A program made the position numbers and the translations under genes. The notes below the pieces were generated by a model, which made no database searches, was not told the DNA's origin, and saw nothing but the letters and a program-made list of their open reading frames with translations. This document shows positions 55,500 to 62,076 of a DNA stretch of 64,000 nt, one piece after another. Location: the NCBI GenBank assembly GCA_029203145.1, contig CP119309.1:312501-376500 (forward strand), written 5' to 3'. The stretch comes from Candidatus Brevundimonas phytovorans. GTDB taxonomy: Bacteria; Pseudomonadota; Alphaproteobacteria; Caulobacterales; Caulobacteraceae. The number at the start of each line of letters is the position of its first letter. Position 1 is the stretch's first letter.

Positions 55500-56138
55500 A
55501 TGACCGACAAGTCCCGCACGCCCGAAGCCGACCTCGCCTTCATGCGCTCCATCGTCGAGGGGAGCGGGCGACCGCCCATGACCCTGGCCATCTGCTATCT
55601 GGCGGGGGGGCTGCTGTACGGCCTGCAGTGCCTGTTCCACGTCGGGCAGGTGATCGGACTGATCCGCTGGCCCGATCTGGCCAACCTGGCTTTCGTCGTC
55701 GGGATCACCACGGCCTTTCTGGCGGTGCTGACCTGGGCCATCCTGAAGGACCGCAAGGCCGGGCCGTCCAACCGGGGGCCGCTGGCGACGCGGGTGACGA
55801 ACGCCGCCTTCAGCGCCACCGGCATGGCCAACGCCGCCGTGGTCATCGTCTTCGCCGTGGGGGCGGTGCGAGATCAGGATTTCGCCGTCTGGCTCTATTA
55901 CGCCGCCATCGTCTTCGCTCTGCAGGCGGCGGCCTGGTATGTGGCCTGGGTGCTGAAGAAGAAGGCCTGGATGCTGGCGGTGTCGCTGGGCGGGTGGGTG
56001 ACGGCGGTGGCCCTGGGCGTGCTGGTGCGTCAGCCGATGGCCTATCTGGGCGTCTGCACTGTGGCCCTGTTCCTGCTGTTCGCCTTGCCGGGCTGGGTCA
56101 TGTTCCGCGACGCGCGCGCGGGCGTCAGGGCCGCCTGA
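55500..56138 (+). CDS. Six-span membrane protein paired with a winged-helix regulator
   Basis: 212 residues. A soluble lead (DKSRTPEADLAFMRSIVEGSG) and six hydrophobic spans: AICYLAGGLLYGLQCLFHV, LAFVVGITTAFLAVLTWAIL, AVVIVFAVGAV, YYAAIVFALQAAAWYVAWVL, LAVSLGGWVTAVALGVLV and CTVALFLLFALPGWVMF. No enzymatic motif. The pair with the next gene (four bases apart) recurs in Proteobacteria as a membrane protein with its own repressor. An upstream frame from 55401 is discounted because it runs in from the acyltransferase end. Confidence 0.8.
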   Translation: MTDKSRTPEADLAFMRSIVEGSGRPPMTLAICYLAGGLLYGLQCLFHVGQVIGLIRWPDLANLAFVVGITTAFLAVLTWAILKDRKAGPSNRGPLATRVTNAAFSATGMANAAVVIVFAVGAVRDQDFAVWLYYAAIVFALQAAAWYVAWVLKKKAWMLAVSLGGWVTAVALGVLVRQPMAYLGVCTVALFLLFALPGWVMFRDARAGVRAA

Positions 56139-56142
56139 GGCC

Positions 56143-56445
56143 ATGGGGCTGGCGGACGACTTTGGACGGATCGACGAGATCATCCACGGCCGCATGCGGC
56201 TGGGGATCATGGTCTATCTGGCCGATGTCGAGGCGGCGGACTTCACCGAGCTGAAGACGGTGCTGGAGGCGACCCAGGGCAATCTGTCGGTCCACCTGAA
56301 GAAGCTGGAAGAGGCGGGCTATGTCGCCATCAGCAAGAGCTTTGTGAACAACAAGCCCCTGACCCGGATCGCCATTACCCCCGAGGGGCGGACGGCGTTT
56401 GCGGCCTATCTGGAGGCGCTCGGCGGCTTGATCGGGCGGAAGTGA
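56143..56445 (+). CDS. Winged-helix transcriptional regulator
   Basis: 100 residues. One winged-helix domain of the HTH_34/ArsR-like type: IIHGRMRLGIMVYLAD, recognition segment QGNLSVHLKKLEEAGYVAISK and wing KPLTRIAITPEGRTAF. It follows the membrane protein by four bases and probably regulates the pair. Confidence 0.9.
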   Translation: MGLADDFGRIDEIIHGRMRLGIMVYLADVEAADFTELKTVLEATQGNLSVHLKKLEEAGYVAISKSFVNNKPLTRIAITPEGRTAFAAYLEALGGLIGRK

Positions 56446-56452
56446 AGGCGGC

Positions 56453-56580
56453 CTTCCTCCCCACTTGATGCGCGTTGAAGCGGCGGCAAGCCGACGAGGC
56501 GAAAGGGCGTTTCATATCTGGCGCTTGCGCCGCCCCCTCCACCGCTACGCGGTCTCCTCCCCACGAAGTGGGGAGGAAAG
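56453..56580. repeat. Palindromic repeat, family A variant (TTCCTCCCCA)
   Basis: Starts seven nt after the regulator stop. The ends are CTTCCTCCCCACTTG and CGAAGTGGGGAGGAAAG; the core GCCCCCTCCACCGC is that of family A. The left half is degraded. Convergent position before the rnk stop. Confidence 0.8.
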
Positions 56581-56610
56581 ATCGGCGCCCTAGCGCCAGC
56601 GCAGGGTCTT

Positions 56611-57042
56611 TCAGTGGGTGACGGCCTCGATGGGATCGGGGTCTTCGACCAGGACGGGGGTCAGCTTGCGCACGGCGCCGGTCGGGTCGGGCCAGTGGAT
56701 CGACTGGCCTTCGGTCAGGCCGATCAGGCCCGCGCCGACGTGCGACAGGATCGAGACGCGCCCGGCGTCGATGTCGGCTTCGTGCGGCAGGACCAGCTGG
56801 ACGCGGCGGACCTCGGGGTGGCGCTCATCGGCATAGTGGAGCCAGCGGTTCAGGCCGACAGCGCCCTTGGGCAGGTCGACGGCCTTGCAGACCTTGGCGC
56901 GGTCCAGTTCCTGTTGCAGCAGACCGGCGGGGCCGGAGCCGGGCAGGTCGCCGACCAGGCGGTCGAGGGCGTCGAAATCCTCCTGGCTGAGGATGATGGC
57001 GGGCAGGGCCGGAGGGCGGCCGCGGGTCTTGGCGGTGGTCAT
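56611..57042 (-). CDS. rnk: Rnk-like nucleoside diphosphate kinase regulator (GreA/GreB C-domain)
   Basis: 143 residues. A short N-terminal helix pair (SQEDFDALDRLVGDL) and a GreA/GreB C-terminal FKBP-like domain: VRRVQLVLPHEADIDAGRVSILSHVGAGLIGLTEGQSIHWP. It lacks the long coiled coil of GreA, as in Rnk, which interacts with RNA polymerase. The ATG at 57042 starts the homologous part. An upstream ATG (57108) adds a phenylalanine-rich stretch overlapping the spacer. Confidence 0.87.
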   Translation of the reverse strand: MTTAKTRGRPPALPAIILSQEDFDALDRLVGDLPGSGPAGLLQQELDRAKVCKAVDLPKGAVGLNRWLHYADERHPEVRRVQLVLPHEADIDAGRVSILSHVGAGLIGLTEGQSIHWPDPTGAVRKLTPVLVEDPDPIEAVTH

Positions 57043-57076
57043 GTCGGTTCTCGATGTGAAGAAAGGGAAGAAGGGG

Positions 57077-57220
57077 TCAGGCGGCCGAGGGGCCGTCGTC
57101 GCTGTCATCAGCGGGGCGCGCGGGGGCCGGCTCGGGCGACGGCTCGGGGCGTCGGCTCGGAAAGGGGATGATGTCGGCGCCGCGTGCGGGCGCGCGGGTG
57201 TCGTCTTGACGGTGGGTCAT
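57077..57220 (-). CDS. 47-residue hydrophilic peptide upstream of rnk
   Basis: A short gene reading MTHRQDDTRAPARGADIIPF, then PSRRPEPSPEP, a Pro/Ala run, and DDSDDGPSAA. The GADIIPFPSRR segment resembles short 'VIPFPR'-type proteins common in alphaproteobacteria. It ends 34 nt before the rnk start. Ribosome site weak. Plausible but unproven. Confidence 0.4.
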   Translation of the reverse strand: MTHRQDDTRAPARGADIIPFPSRRPEPSPEPAPARPADDSDDGPSAA

Positions 57221-57299
57221 GGCAGGCGTGTTCGCGGGCGCCGTTGCGGCGAACGCGATCCTGATGCGAGGAAACTAGGGAATAAGCGAAACGACGCGC

Positions 57300-57334
57300 C
57301 CCGTAGCGGACGACAGCAAGCTGGCCGCTACGGG
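57300..57334. repeat. Inverted repeat CCCGTAGCGG ... CCGCTACGGG
   Basis: Perfect 10-bp arms with a 15-nt loop in the gap between rnk and folP, 131 nt before the folP start. It is not followed by T residues on either strand, so it is not a standard terminator. Confidence 0.5.
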
Positions 57335-57464
57335 TTAGATGCCTTCGACGCGGCGACCCGCGTGGGTGAGGCGACGAGCCTGGCTGACGAAACGTTCCAT
57401 AGTGGCTAGAGGCTGGGCCTCAGCGCGCGGAAAGTCAAACGGGCGCCCCGGGAGTTCTTGTCGC

Positions 57465-58301
57465 ATGAGCCTTCAATCCCTCGTGAAGCCGCCCCTCGTC
57501 CCCCCTCTCGTGATGGGCATCGTCAACGTGACGCCCGACAGTTTTTCCGACGGCGGGCGGCTGGCGACGCAGGAGGCGGCGCTGGCCCATGCGATGCGGC
57601 TGATCGCTGAGGGCGCGGACGTTCTGGACATCGGCGGTGAGAGCACGCGGCCGGGGTCCGAGCCGGTCAGCGAGGATCAGGAGATCATGCGCATCCTGCC
57701 GCTGATCTCGGCGCTGCGGGCGCGCTGGGACGGGGTGATCAGCATCGACACCATGAAGCCGGGAGTGGCGCGGGCCGCCATCGAGGCTGGCGCGACGATG
57801 TGGAACGACGTGACGGCGCTGATGCATGATCCCGACAGTCTGGCGACCGCCGCCGAACTGGGCTGCGCCGTGGTGCTGATGCACATGAAGGGGGCGCCCA
57901 AGACCATGCAGGACGACCCGCGCTATGACGACGTGGTCGCCGAGGTGGTCGCCCACCTGGCGGCGCGGGCCGAGGCGGCGATGGCGGCGGGGGTGGCGCG
58001 TGACAGGATCTGGCTGGACCCCGGCATCGGCTTCGCCAAGACCACGGCGCACAACCTGGCCCTGACGGCGCGGCTGGAGGCCCTGGTCGATCTGGGCTTT
58101 CCGGTGCTCTACGCCGCCAGCCGCAAGCGGACCATTCAGGGCGTGGACGCGAGCGCGGTGGAGGCGACCGACCGGCTGGGCGGGTCGCTGGCCCTGGCGC
58201 TGGAGGGGGCGCGGCGCGGGGCCCGGATGGTGCGCGTCCATGACGTGCGCGAGACGGTTCAGGCGCTGAAACTGCAGGCGGCGGTGGCGAGCGCAGGCTG
58301 A
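57465..58301 (+). CDS. folP: Dihydropteroate synthase
   Basis: 278 residues. It joins p-aminobenzoate to dihydropterin pyrophosphate in folate synthesis and is the sulfonamide target. Signatures PLVMGIVNVTPDSFSDGG and DVLDIGGESTRPGSE, plus ISIDTMKPGVARAAIEAGA and the late ASRKRTIQG. An open frame begins at 57339, but its first 42 residues are Arg-rich and non-conserved; GGGAG precedes 57465. Confidence 0.96.
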   Translation: MSLQSLVKPPLVPPLVMGIVNVTPDSFSDGGRLATQEAALAHAMRLIAEGADVLDIGGESTRPGSEPVSEDQEIMRILPLISALRARWDGVISIDTMKPGVARAAIEAGATMWNDVTALMHDPDSLATAAELGCAVVLMHMKGAPKTMQDDPRYDDVVAEVVAHLAARAEAAMAAGVARDRIWLDPGIGFAKTTAHNLALTARLEALVDLGFPVLYAASRKRTIQGVDASAVEATDRLGGSLALALEGARRGARMVRVHDVRETVQALKLQAAVASAG

Positions 58302-58342
58302 AAGCGGTTGCCCCGATGCGGCGGCTGGGCCATGCAGCGGCC

Positions 58343-58684
58343 ATGTCCTGGCTTCTGTCTGTCAATCCGTGGGCGGTGCTGATCGTCGCCGGTCTGTTCG
58401 AGGTCATGTGGGCCTCAGGGGTCAAGTATGTGGGCGTGCAACGGCCGCTGATCTCGCTGGGCGTGGCTGTGGCCCTCGCCGCCAGCATGGTCGGCCTGTG
58501 GGCGGCGACGCAGAAGCTGCCGGTGGGCACGGCCTATGCGGTGTGGACCGGCATCGGCGCGGTGGGCGCGGCGGCGGTCGGGATCGTGGTCTATGGCGAG
58601 CCGGCGACGGCGGTGCGGGCGGTCTGCATCCTGCTGATCGTGGCCGGCATCGTCGGGCTGAAGCTGTTTTCGGGAGCGCACTGA
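58343..58684 (+). CDS. sugE: SMR-family exporter, SugE/Gdx type
   Basis: 113 residues, four membrane spans. WAVLIVAGLFEVMWASGVKY contains the essential Glu in span 1; PVGTAYAVWTGIGAVGAAAVGI and YGEPATAVRAVCILLIVAGIVGLK complete it. SugE-type members mostly export guanidinium; quaternary-ammonium efflux is the alternative. The ATG nine codons upstream (58316) is less likely. The stop overlaps the thiD start (TGATG). Confidence 0.9.
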   Translation: MSWLLSVNPWAVLIVAGLFEVMWASGVKYVGVQRPLISLGVAVALAASMVGLWAATQKLPVGTAYAVWTGIGAVGAAAVGIVVYGEPATAVRAVCILLIVAGIVGLKLFSGAH

Positions 58685-59538
58685 TGGGCGAGTCCAACTT
58701 CCCTCAAGCAGTCTCCGACCGCGTCGGAGACGATAGGGACCCAAAAAAAGGAAGAGTGTTGATCCTGGCCGGGTCCGACTCCGGCGGCGGGGCGGGCATC
58801 CAGGCCGACATCAAGGCGGTGACCATGCTGGGCGGGTTCGCCGCCACGGCGATCACGGCCATCACCATTCAGAACACCCTGGGGGTTCACGGCGTCTATC
58901 CCCTGCCGCTCGACGTGATCGAGGCCCAGGCCAAGGCGGTGCTGGACGACATCGGCGCCGACGCGCTGAAGACCGGGATGCTGGGCTCGGTCGAGGTGGT
59001 CGAGGCGGTGGCCGGGCTGATCGACTATGCCGGCAATGTGCCGACGGTGGTGGACCCGGTGATGATCGCCAAGGGCGGATCGCCCCTGCTGGAGGATCGC
59101 GCGGTCGAGGCGGTGCGGCGGCTGATGGCGCCGCGCGCGGCCCTGCTGACCCCCAATGCGCCGGAGGCCGAGGCCCTGACGGGGATCGCGGTCGCTGATC
59201 TGGACGGGCAGCGCCGGGCGGGCGAGGCCCTGCTGGAGATGGGGGCGCGGGCGGTGCTGATGAAGGGCGGCCATGTGCCGGGCGAGACGGTGATCGACCT
59301 GCTGCTGACCCGCGACGGCGAGACGGTGCTGGAGAGCGAACGCATAGACACCCGCCACACCCACGGCACCGGCTGCACCCTGGCGAGCGCCTGCGCCGCC
59401 GGGATCGCCAAGGGGCTGCCCTTGCAGACGGCGGTGGCCGAGGCCTGGGCCTATGTCGCCGAGGCCATTCGCCGCGCGCCGGGCCTGGGGCAGGGGCATG
59501 GGCCGCTGGATCACGGCTGGCCGCTGCGGGGCCGCTAG
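58684..59538 (+). CDS. thiD: Bifunctional HMP kinase / HMP-P kinase ThiD
   Basis: 284 residues. It phosphorylates HMP twice for thiamine synthesis. Conserved ILAGSDSGGGAGIQADIKA, then TAITIQNTLGV, and the C-terminal anion hole HGTGCTLASACAAGIAKG. The ATG at 58684 overlaps the sugE stop and has GGGAG eight bases before it. The first 24 residues are non-conserved, however, and contain a perfect hairpin; a GTG (58756) or TTG (58759) after AAGGA would give a canonical N-terminus. Paired in function with thiC at 26 kb. Confidence 0.93.
   Translation: MGESNFPQAVSDRVGDDRDPKKGRVLILAGSDSGGGAGIQADIKAVTMLGGFAATAITAITIQNTLGVHGVYPLPLDVIEAQAKAVLDDIGADALKTGMLGSVEVVEAVAGLIDYAGNVPTVVDPVMIAKGGSPLLEDRAVEAVRRLMAPRAALLTPNAPEAEALTGIAVADLDGQRRAGEALLEMGARAVLMKGGHVPGETVIDLLLTRDGETVLESERIDTRHTHGTGCTLASACAAGIAKGLPLQTAVAEAWAYVAEAIRRAPGLGQGHGPLDHGWPLRGR
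58711..58731 (+). promoter_or_regulatory. Hairpin GTCTCCGAC-CGC-GTCGGAGAC at the thiD 5' end
   Basis: A perfect 9-bp stem with a 3-nt loop, 16 nt before an A-rich AAGGA site. If thiD starts at 58756-58759 the hairpin lies in its leader and could affect coupling with sugE. It is not a TPP riboswitch. Confidence 0.35.
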
Positions 59539-59540
59539 CT

Positions 59541-59674
59541 TTTTCCTCCCCATGACATGGGGAGGTGGCGCGGCGGCGTAGCCGACGTGACGGAGGGGGC
59601 GACTCGACGATTGAGGTTTGTGTCGCCCCCTCCACCACTTCGTGGTCCCCCTCCCCATGACATGGGGAGGAAAG
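59541..59674. repeat. Palindromic repeat, family A variant (TTCCTCCCCATG)
   Basis: Starts two nt after the thiD stop. Ends TTTTCCTCCCCATGACATGG and CCATGACATGGGGAGGAAAG, with core GGAGGGGGCG ... CGCCCCCTCCACC. Closest to the copy at 56453. Confidence 0.85.
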
Positions 59675-59712
59675 AGGTTGGCGGGGTTTCGGAATCGCCT
59701 TCAGACGGCGTC

Positions 59713-60279
59713 ATGACCCTAGAGAACCGACTGATCGAGATTGTTCGCGCCGACGCAGGCCTGATGCATGTGCTGAGCGTGATGCGGGACCTGAATCTGC
59801 CGGACTGGCGGCTGTTTTCGGGGGCGGTCTATCAGGCGGTGTGGAACGCCCAGACGGGGCGAGCGACCGGCTATGGGATCAAGGACTACGACATCGGCTA
59901 TTTCGACGCCGACACCTCGTGGGACGCTGAGGATGTGGTGATCAAGCGGGTGGCCGCGGCCTTTGACGAGCCGGTGCGCGAGCAGGTCGAGGTCAGGAAC
60001 CAGGCGCGGGTCCACATCTGGTTCGAGGAGAAGTTCGGCGAGCCCTATGAGGCGCTGACCTGCACCGACGAGGCGCCGGCGCGGTTCGTGGCCCCGGCCT
60101 TCGCCGTGGGGGTGCGGCTGGAGAAGGATGATACGATCAGCGTGGTCGCGCCGTTCGGTCTGGCGGACGTGTTCGACCTGACCATCCGGCCCAATCCCGA
60201 GCGGGGGCTGGCCAGGGGGTGGGACAGGGTCATCGCCAATGCGCGCGGGCGCTGGCCGGAGGTCAGGGTGGTGATCTGA
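59713..60279 (+). CDS. Nucleotidyltransferase-family protein (NTP_transf_6/DUF925)
   Basis: 188 residues. Pattern of the PF06042 family: LPDWRLFSGAVYQAVWNAQTG, then GIKDYDIGYFDADTSWDAED with the metal-binding Asp-x-Asp, QARVHIWFEEKFG and the late ARGRWPEV. Its substrate is unknown. The ATG at 59713 starts the domain; the frame upstream runs out of the repeat. Confidence 0.88.
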   Translation: MTLENRLIEIVRADAGLMHVLSVMRDLNLPDWRLFSGAVYQAVWNAQTGRATGYGIKDYDIGYFDADTSWDAEDVVIKRVAAAFDEPVREQVEVRNQARVHIWFEEKFGEPYEALTCTDEAPARFVAPAFAVGVRLEKDDTISVVAPFGLADVFDLTIRPNPERGLARGWDRVIANARGRWPEVRVVI

Positions 60280-60280
60280 T

Positions 60281-60308
60281 GTCCTTCTCCCGTTCAGGGG
60301 AGAAGGAC
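60281..60308. repeat. Single-arm copy of family B repeat
   Basis: A perfect 11-bp stem GTCCTTCTCCC / GGGAGAAGGAC, one nt after the nucleotidyltransferase stop. Equals the outer tips of the family B elements with the interior missing. Confidence 0.8.
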
Positions 60309-60318
60309 TTCAAAAGCG

Positions 60319-60348
60319 AAAAGGGCGCGATCCTTGCGGATCGCGCCC
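60319..60348 (-). terminator. Intrinsic terminator for the gene at 60398-60775
   Basis: An 11-bp stem GGGCGCGATCC / GGATCGCGCCC with a 4-nt loop; on the reverse strand it is followed by TTTT. It lies 50 nt past the stop. Confidence 0.8.
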
Positions 60349-60397
60349 CCGGCCGGGCCTCTGACAGGGAGGGGTGAGGCCCCGGTTGGCTCAGCCG

Positions 60398-60775
60398 TTA
60401 ATGGCGACGGCCGTTGTGGTCGTTGCGCTCGTAGCGGACCTTGGCGGACAGGCTGTCGTAGCGACGGTCCAGGTCCTGACGTTCCCAGCGGGTCAGGCCG
60501 CCTTGCTGATACTGGCGCTCCAGGCGGACCAGGCTGTTCAGCTCGCTCTTCAGGCGCGAGGCCTCGCGGTTGCTGAGCTGGCGGGTGCGGACGCCCTGGT
60601 CGATGCGGCGGTCCAGGCTGTACTTGCGCTGGGTGACGGACTGCCAGCCGTTGTAGTTCTGGGCGTAGACGGGGCCGCGCGCCGGGCCGTTGTTGTGGCC
60701 ATAGGACTGGGCGGCGGCGGGCAGGGCGGCCGAGGCGACGGCGACGGCCAGGGCGGGGATCAGCAGCTTCTTCAT
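60398..60775 (-). CDS. Small secreted protein, Arg/Tyr-rich
   Basis: 125 residues. Signal peptide MKKLLIPALAVAVASAALPAAA, then a basic helical region with repeats of RRxD/RxL (SLDRRIDQGVRTRQLSNREA, LTRWERQDLDRRYDSLSAK). AAGGAG precedes the ATG. Similar small periplasmic proteins are frequent near two-component systems in Caulobacterales; the function is unknown. It is divergent from the PepSY-like operon. Confidence 0.8.
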   Translation of the reverse strand: MKKLLIPALAVAVASAALPAAAQSYGHNNGPARGPVYAQNYNGWQSVTQRKYSLDRRIDQGVRTRQLSNREASRLKSELNSLVRLERQYQQGGLTRWERQDLDRRYDSLSAKVRYERNDHNGRRH

Positions 60776-60863
60776 GGTCTTGCTCCTTTGGATCGTCGCA
60801 ACCGGGTGGGCTGCGTTGATCCCAAAAGACCACCCGGCGGCTGAGCCGCACCTGAACGGCGCG

Positions 60864-60880
60864 TTTCAGACAGCGTTCAT
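60864..60880 (+). promoter_or_regulatory. Direct repeat TTTCAG-N5-GTTCAT, possible response-regulator box
   Basis: Two half-sites spaced 11 bp, one helical turn, in the divergent promoter region near the small secreted protein gene. It resembles the clearer pair at 60998. Confidence 0.25.
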
Positions 60881-60997
60881 CAGCATGAGACTTTCGTCAT
60901 CTTGCTGCCGGAGGGCGTTCAAGTCTCATATGGGCGACAGCGACGGAGAATCCGCGTGCGGACGTTCCTTGTCCCGGTGAACGTCGATAGACTGTCC

Positions 60998-61014
60998 GTT
61001 CAGCCCCTGTTCAG
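60998..61014 (+). promoter_or_regulatory. Direct repeat GTTCAG-N5-GTTCAG, likely OmpR-type regulator box
   Basis: Two identical hexamers 11 bp apart, 24 nt before the PepSY-like gene that begins the operon containing an OmpR/PhoB-type regulator. Tandem half-sites at 11-bp spacing are the usual target of this regulator class. Confidence 0.4.
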
Positions 61015-61037
61015 AGGCCCCCGTCTAGAAGACAGCC

Positions 61038-61388
61038 ATGATGCGTATTCGAGCCCTCCTGCTGGCCGGTCTGATCGCCATCGTCCCCCTGACGGACGCG
61101 GCGGCGCAGTCGCGTGGCCGAGACCGGGATCGCGATCAGGATCGTCCTCAGGATCGTCGCGAGCAGCCCCGGAACTATCCCGGTCAGGGGCTGCGCGATG
61201 CGCCCCGCTCGGGCCCGCGCGTGGACCCCGGCGACATCGCCCGTCGCGTCCAGTCGGGGCGACCCGGCCGGATGCTGGGCGTGCAGCAGCGCGGCGGGGA
61301 CTATGTGGTGCGCTGGGAGTATCCGGGCGGACGCGTGTCGGACATACAGGTTGACGGCCAGTCCGGCCGGGTTCGCGGAGACGACTGA
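61038..61388 (+). CDS. PepSY-like secreted protein, first gene of two-component operon
   Basis: 116 residues. Signal peptide MMRIRALLLAGLIAIVPLTDAAAQ, an Arg/Asp/Gln-rich low-complexity stretch (RGRDRDRDQDRPQDRR), then a PepSY-like end (ARRVQSGRPGRMLGVQQRGG, then RVSDIQVDGQSGRV). Its stop is immediately followed by the regulator ATG. Such proteins may sense or modulate the kinase. A second ATG at codon 2 is equally good. Confidence 0.8.
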   Translation: MMRIRALLLAGLIAIVPLTDAAAQSRGRDRDRDQDRPQDRREQPRNYPGQGLRDAPRSGPRVDPGDIARRVQSGRPGRMLGVQQRGGDYVVRWEYPGGRVSDIQVDGQSGRVRGDD

Positions 61389-62069
61389 ATGCGGGTGCTG
61401 CTTGTCGAGGACGACGTCGATCTGTCGCGCCAGCTGAAGACCGCCCTGAGCGACGCCGGATACGCCGTCGACCACGCCCCCGACGGCGAGGAGGCGTGGT
61501 TCCTGGGCGACACCGAACCCTATGACGTGGTGGTGCTGGATCTGGGCCTGCCCAAGATCGACGGCGTCTCGGTGCTGGAGCGCTGGCGCCGCGAGGGCAA
61601 GACCACGCCGGTGCTGATCCTGACCGCGCGCAGCGCCTGGTCGGACAAGGTGGCGGGCTTTGACGCCGGGGCCGACGACTATCTGACCAAGCCCTTCCAC
61701 ACCGAAGAATTGCTGGCCCGCCTTCGCGCCCTGCTGCGCCGCTCGGCGGGGCATGCGGCGGCGACCTTGACCTGTGGTGGGCTGCGGCTGGACCCGCGCG
61801 CGGCGCGGGCGACCGTCAACGGCGAGCCGCTGCGTCTGACCAGCCTCGAATACCGGCTGCTGCACTACATGATGATGCATCAGGGCCGGGTGATCAGCCG
61901 CACCGAGCTCGTCGAGCACCTGTATGATCAGGACTTCGACCGGGATTCCAACACCATCGAGGTCTTCGTCGGTCGCCTGAGGAAGAAGATCGGTTCGGAC
62001 CGGATCGAGACGGTGCGCGGCCTGGGCTATCGCCTGTCGCCGCTGGCCGGCGAGAGCGACGCGGCCTGA
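61389..62069 (+). CDS. OmpR/PhoP-family response regulator
   Basis: 226 residues. Receiver domain: acidic pocket LVEDDVDLSRQ, phospho-acceptor Asp51 in VVLDLGLPKIDGV and Lys in DYLTKPFH. C-terminal winged helix: LTSLEYRLLHYMMMHQGRVISRTELVEHLY and NTIEVFVGRLRKKI. Directly follows the PepSY-like gene; the kinase gene starts 7 nt later. PhoP-like by sequence. Confidence 0.95.
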   Translation: MRVLLVEDDVDLSRQLKTALSDAGYAVDHAPDGEEAWFLGDTEPYDVVVLDLGLPKIDGVSVLERWRREGKTTPVLILTARSAWSDKVAGFDAGADDYLTKPFHTEELLARLRALLRRSAGHAAATLTCGGLRLDPRAARATVNGEPLRLTSLEYRLLHYMMMHQGRVISRTELVEHLYDQDFDRDSNTIEVFVGRLRKKIGSDRIETVRGLGYRLSPLAGESDAA

Positions 62070-62076
62070 TCGCCGG

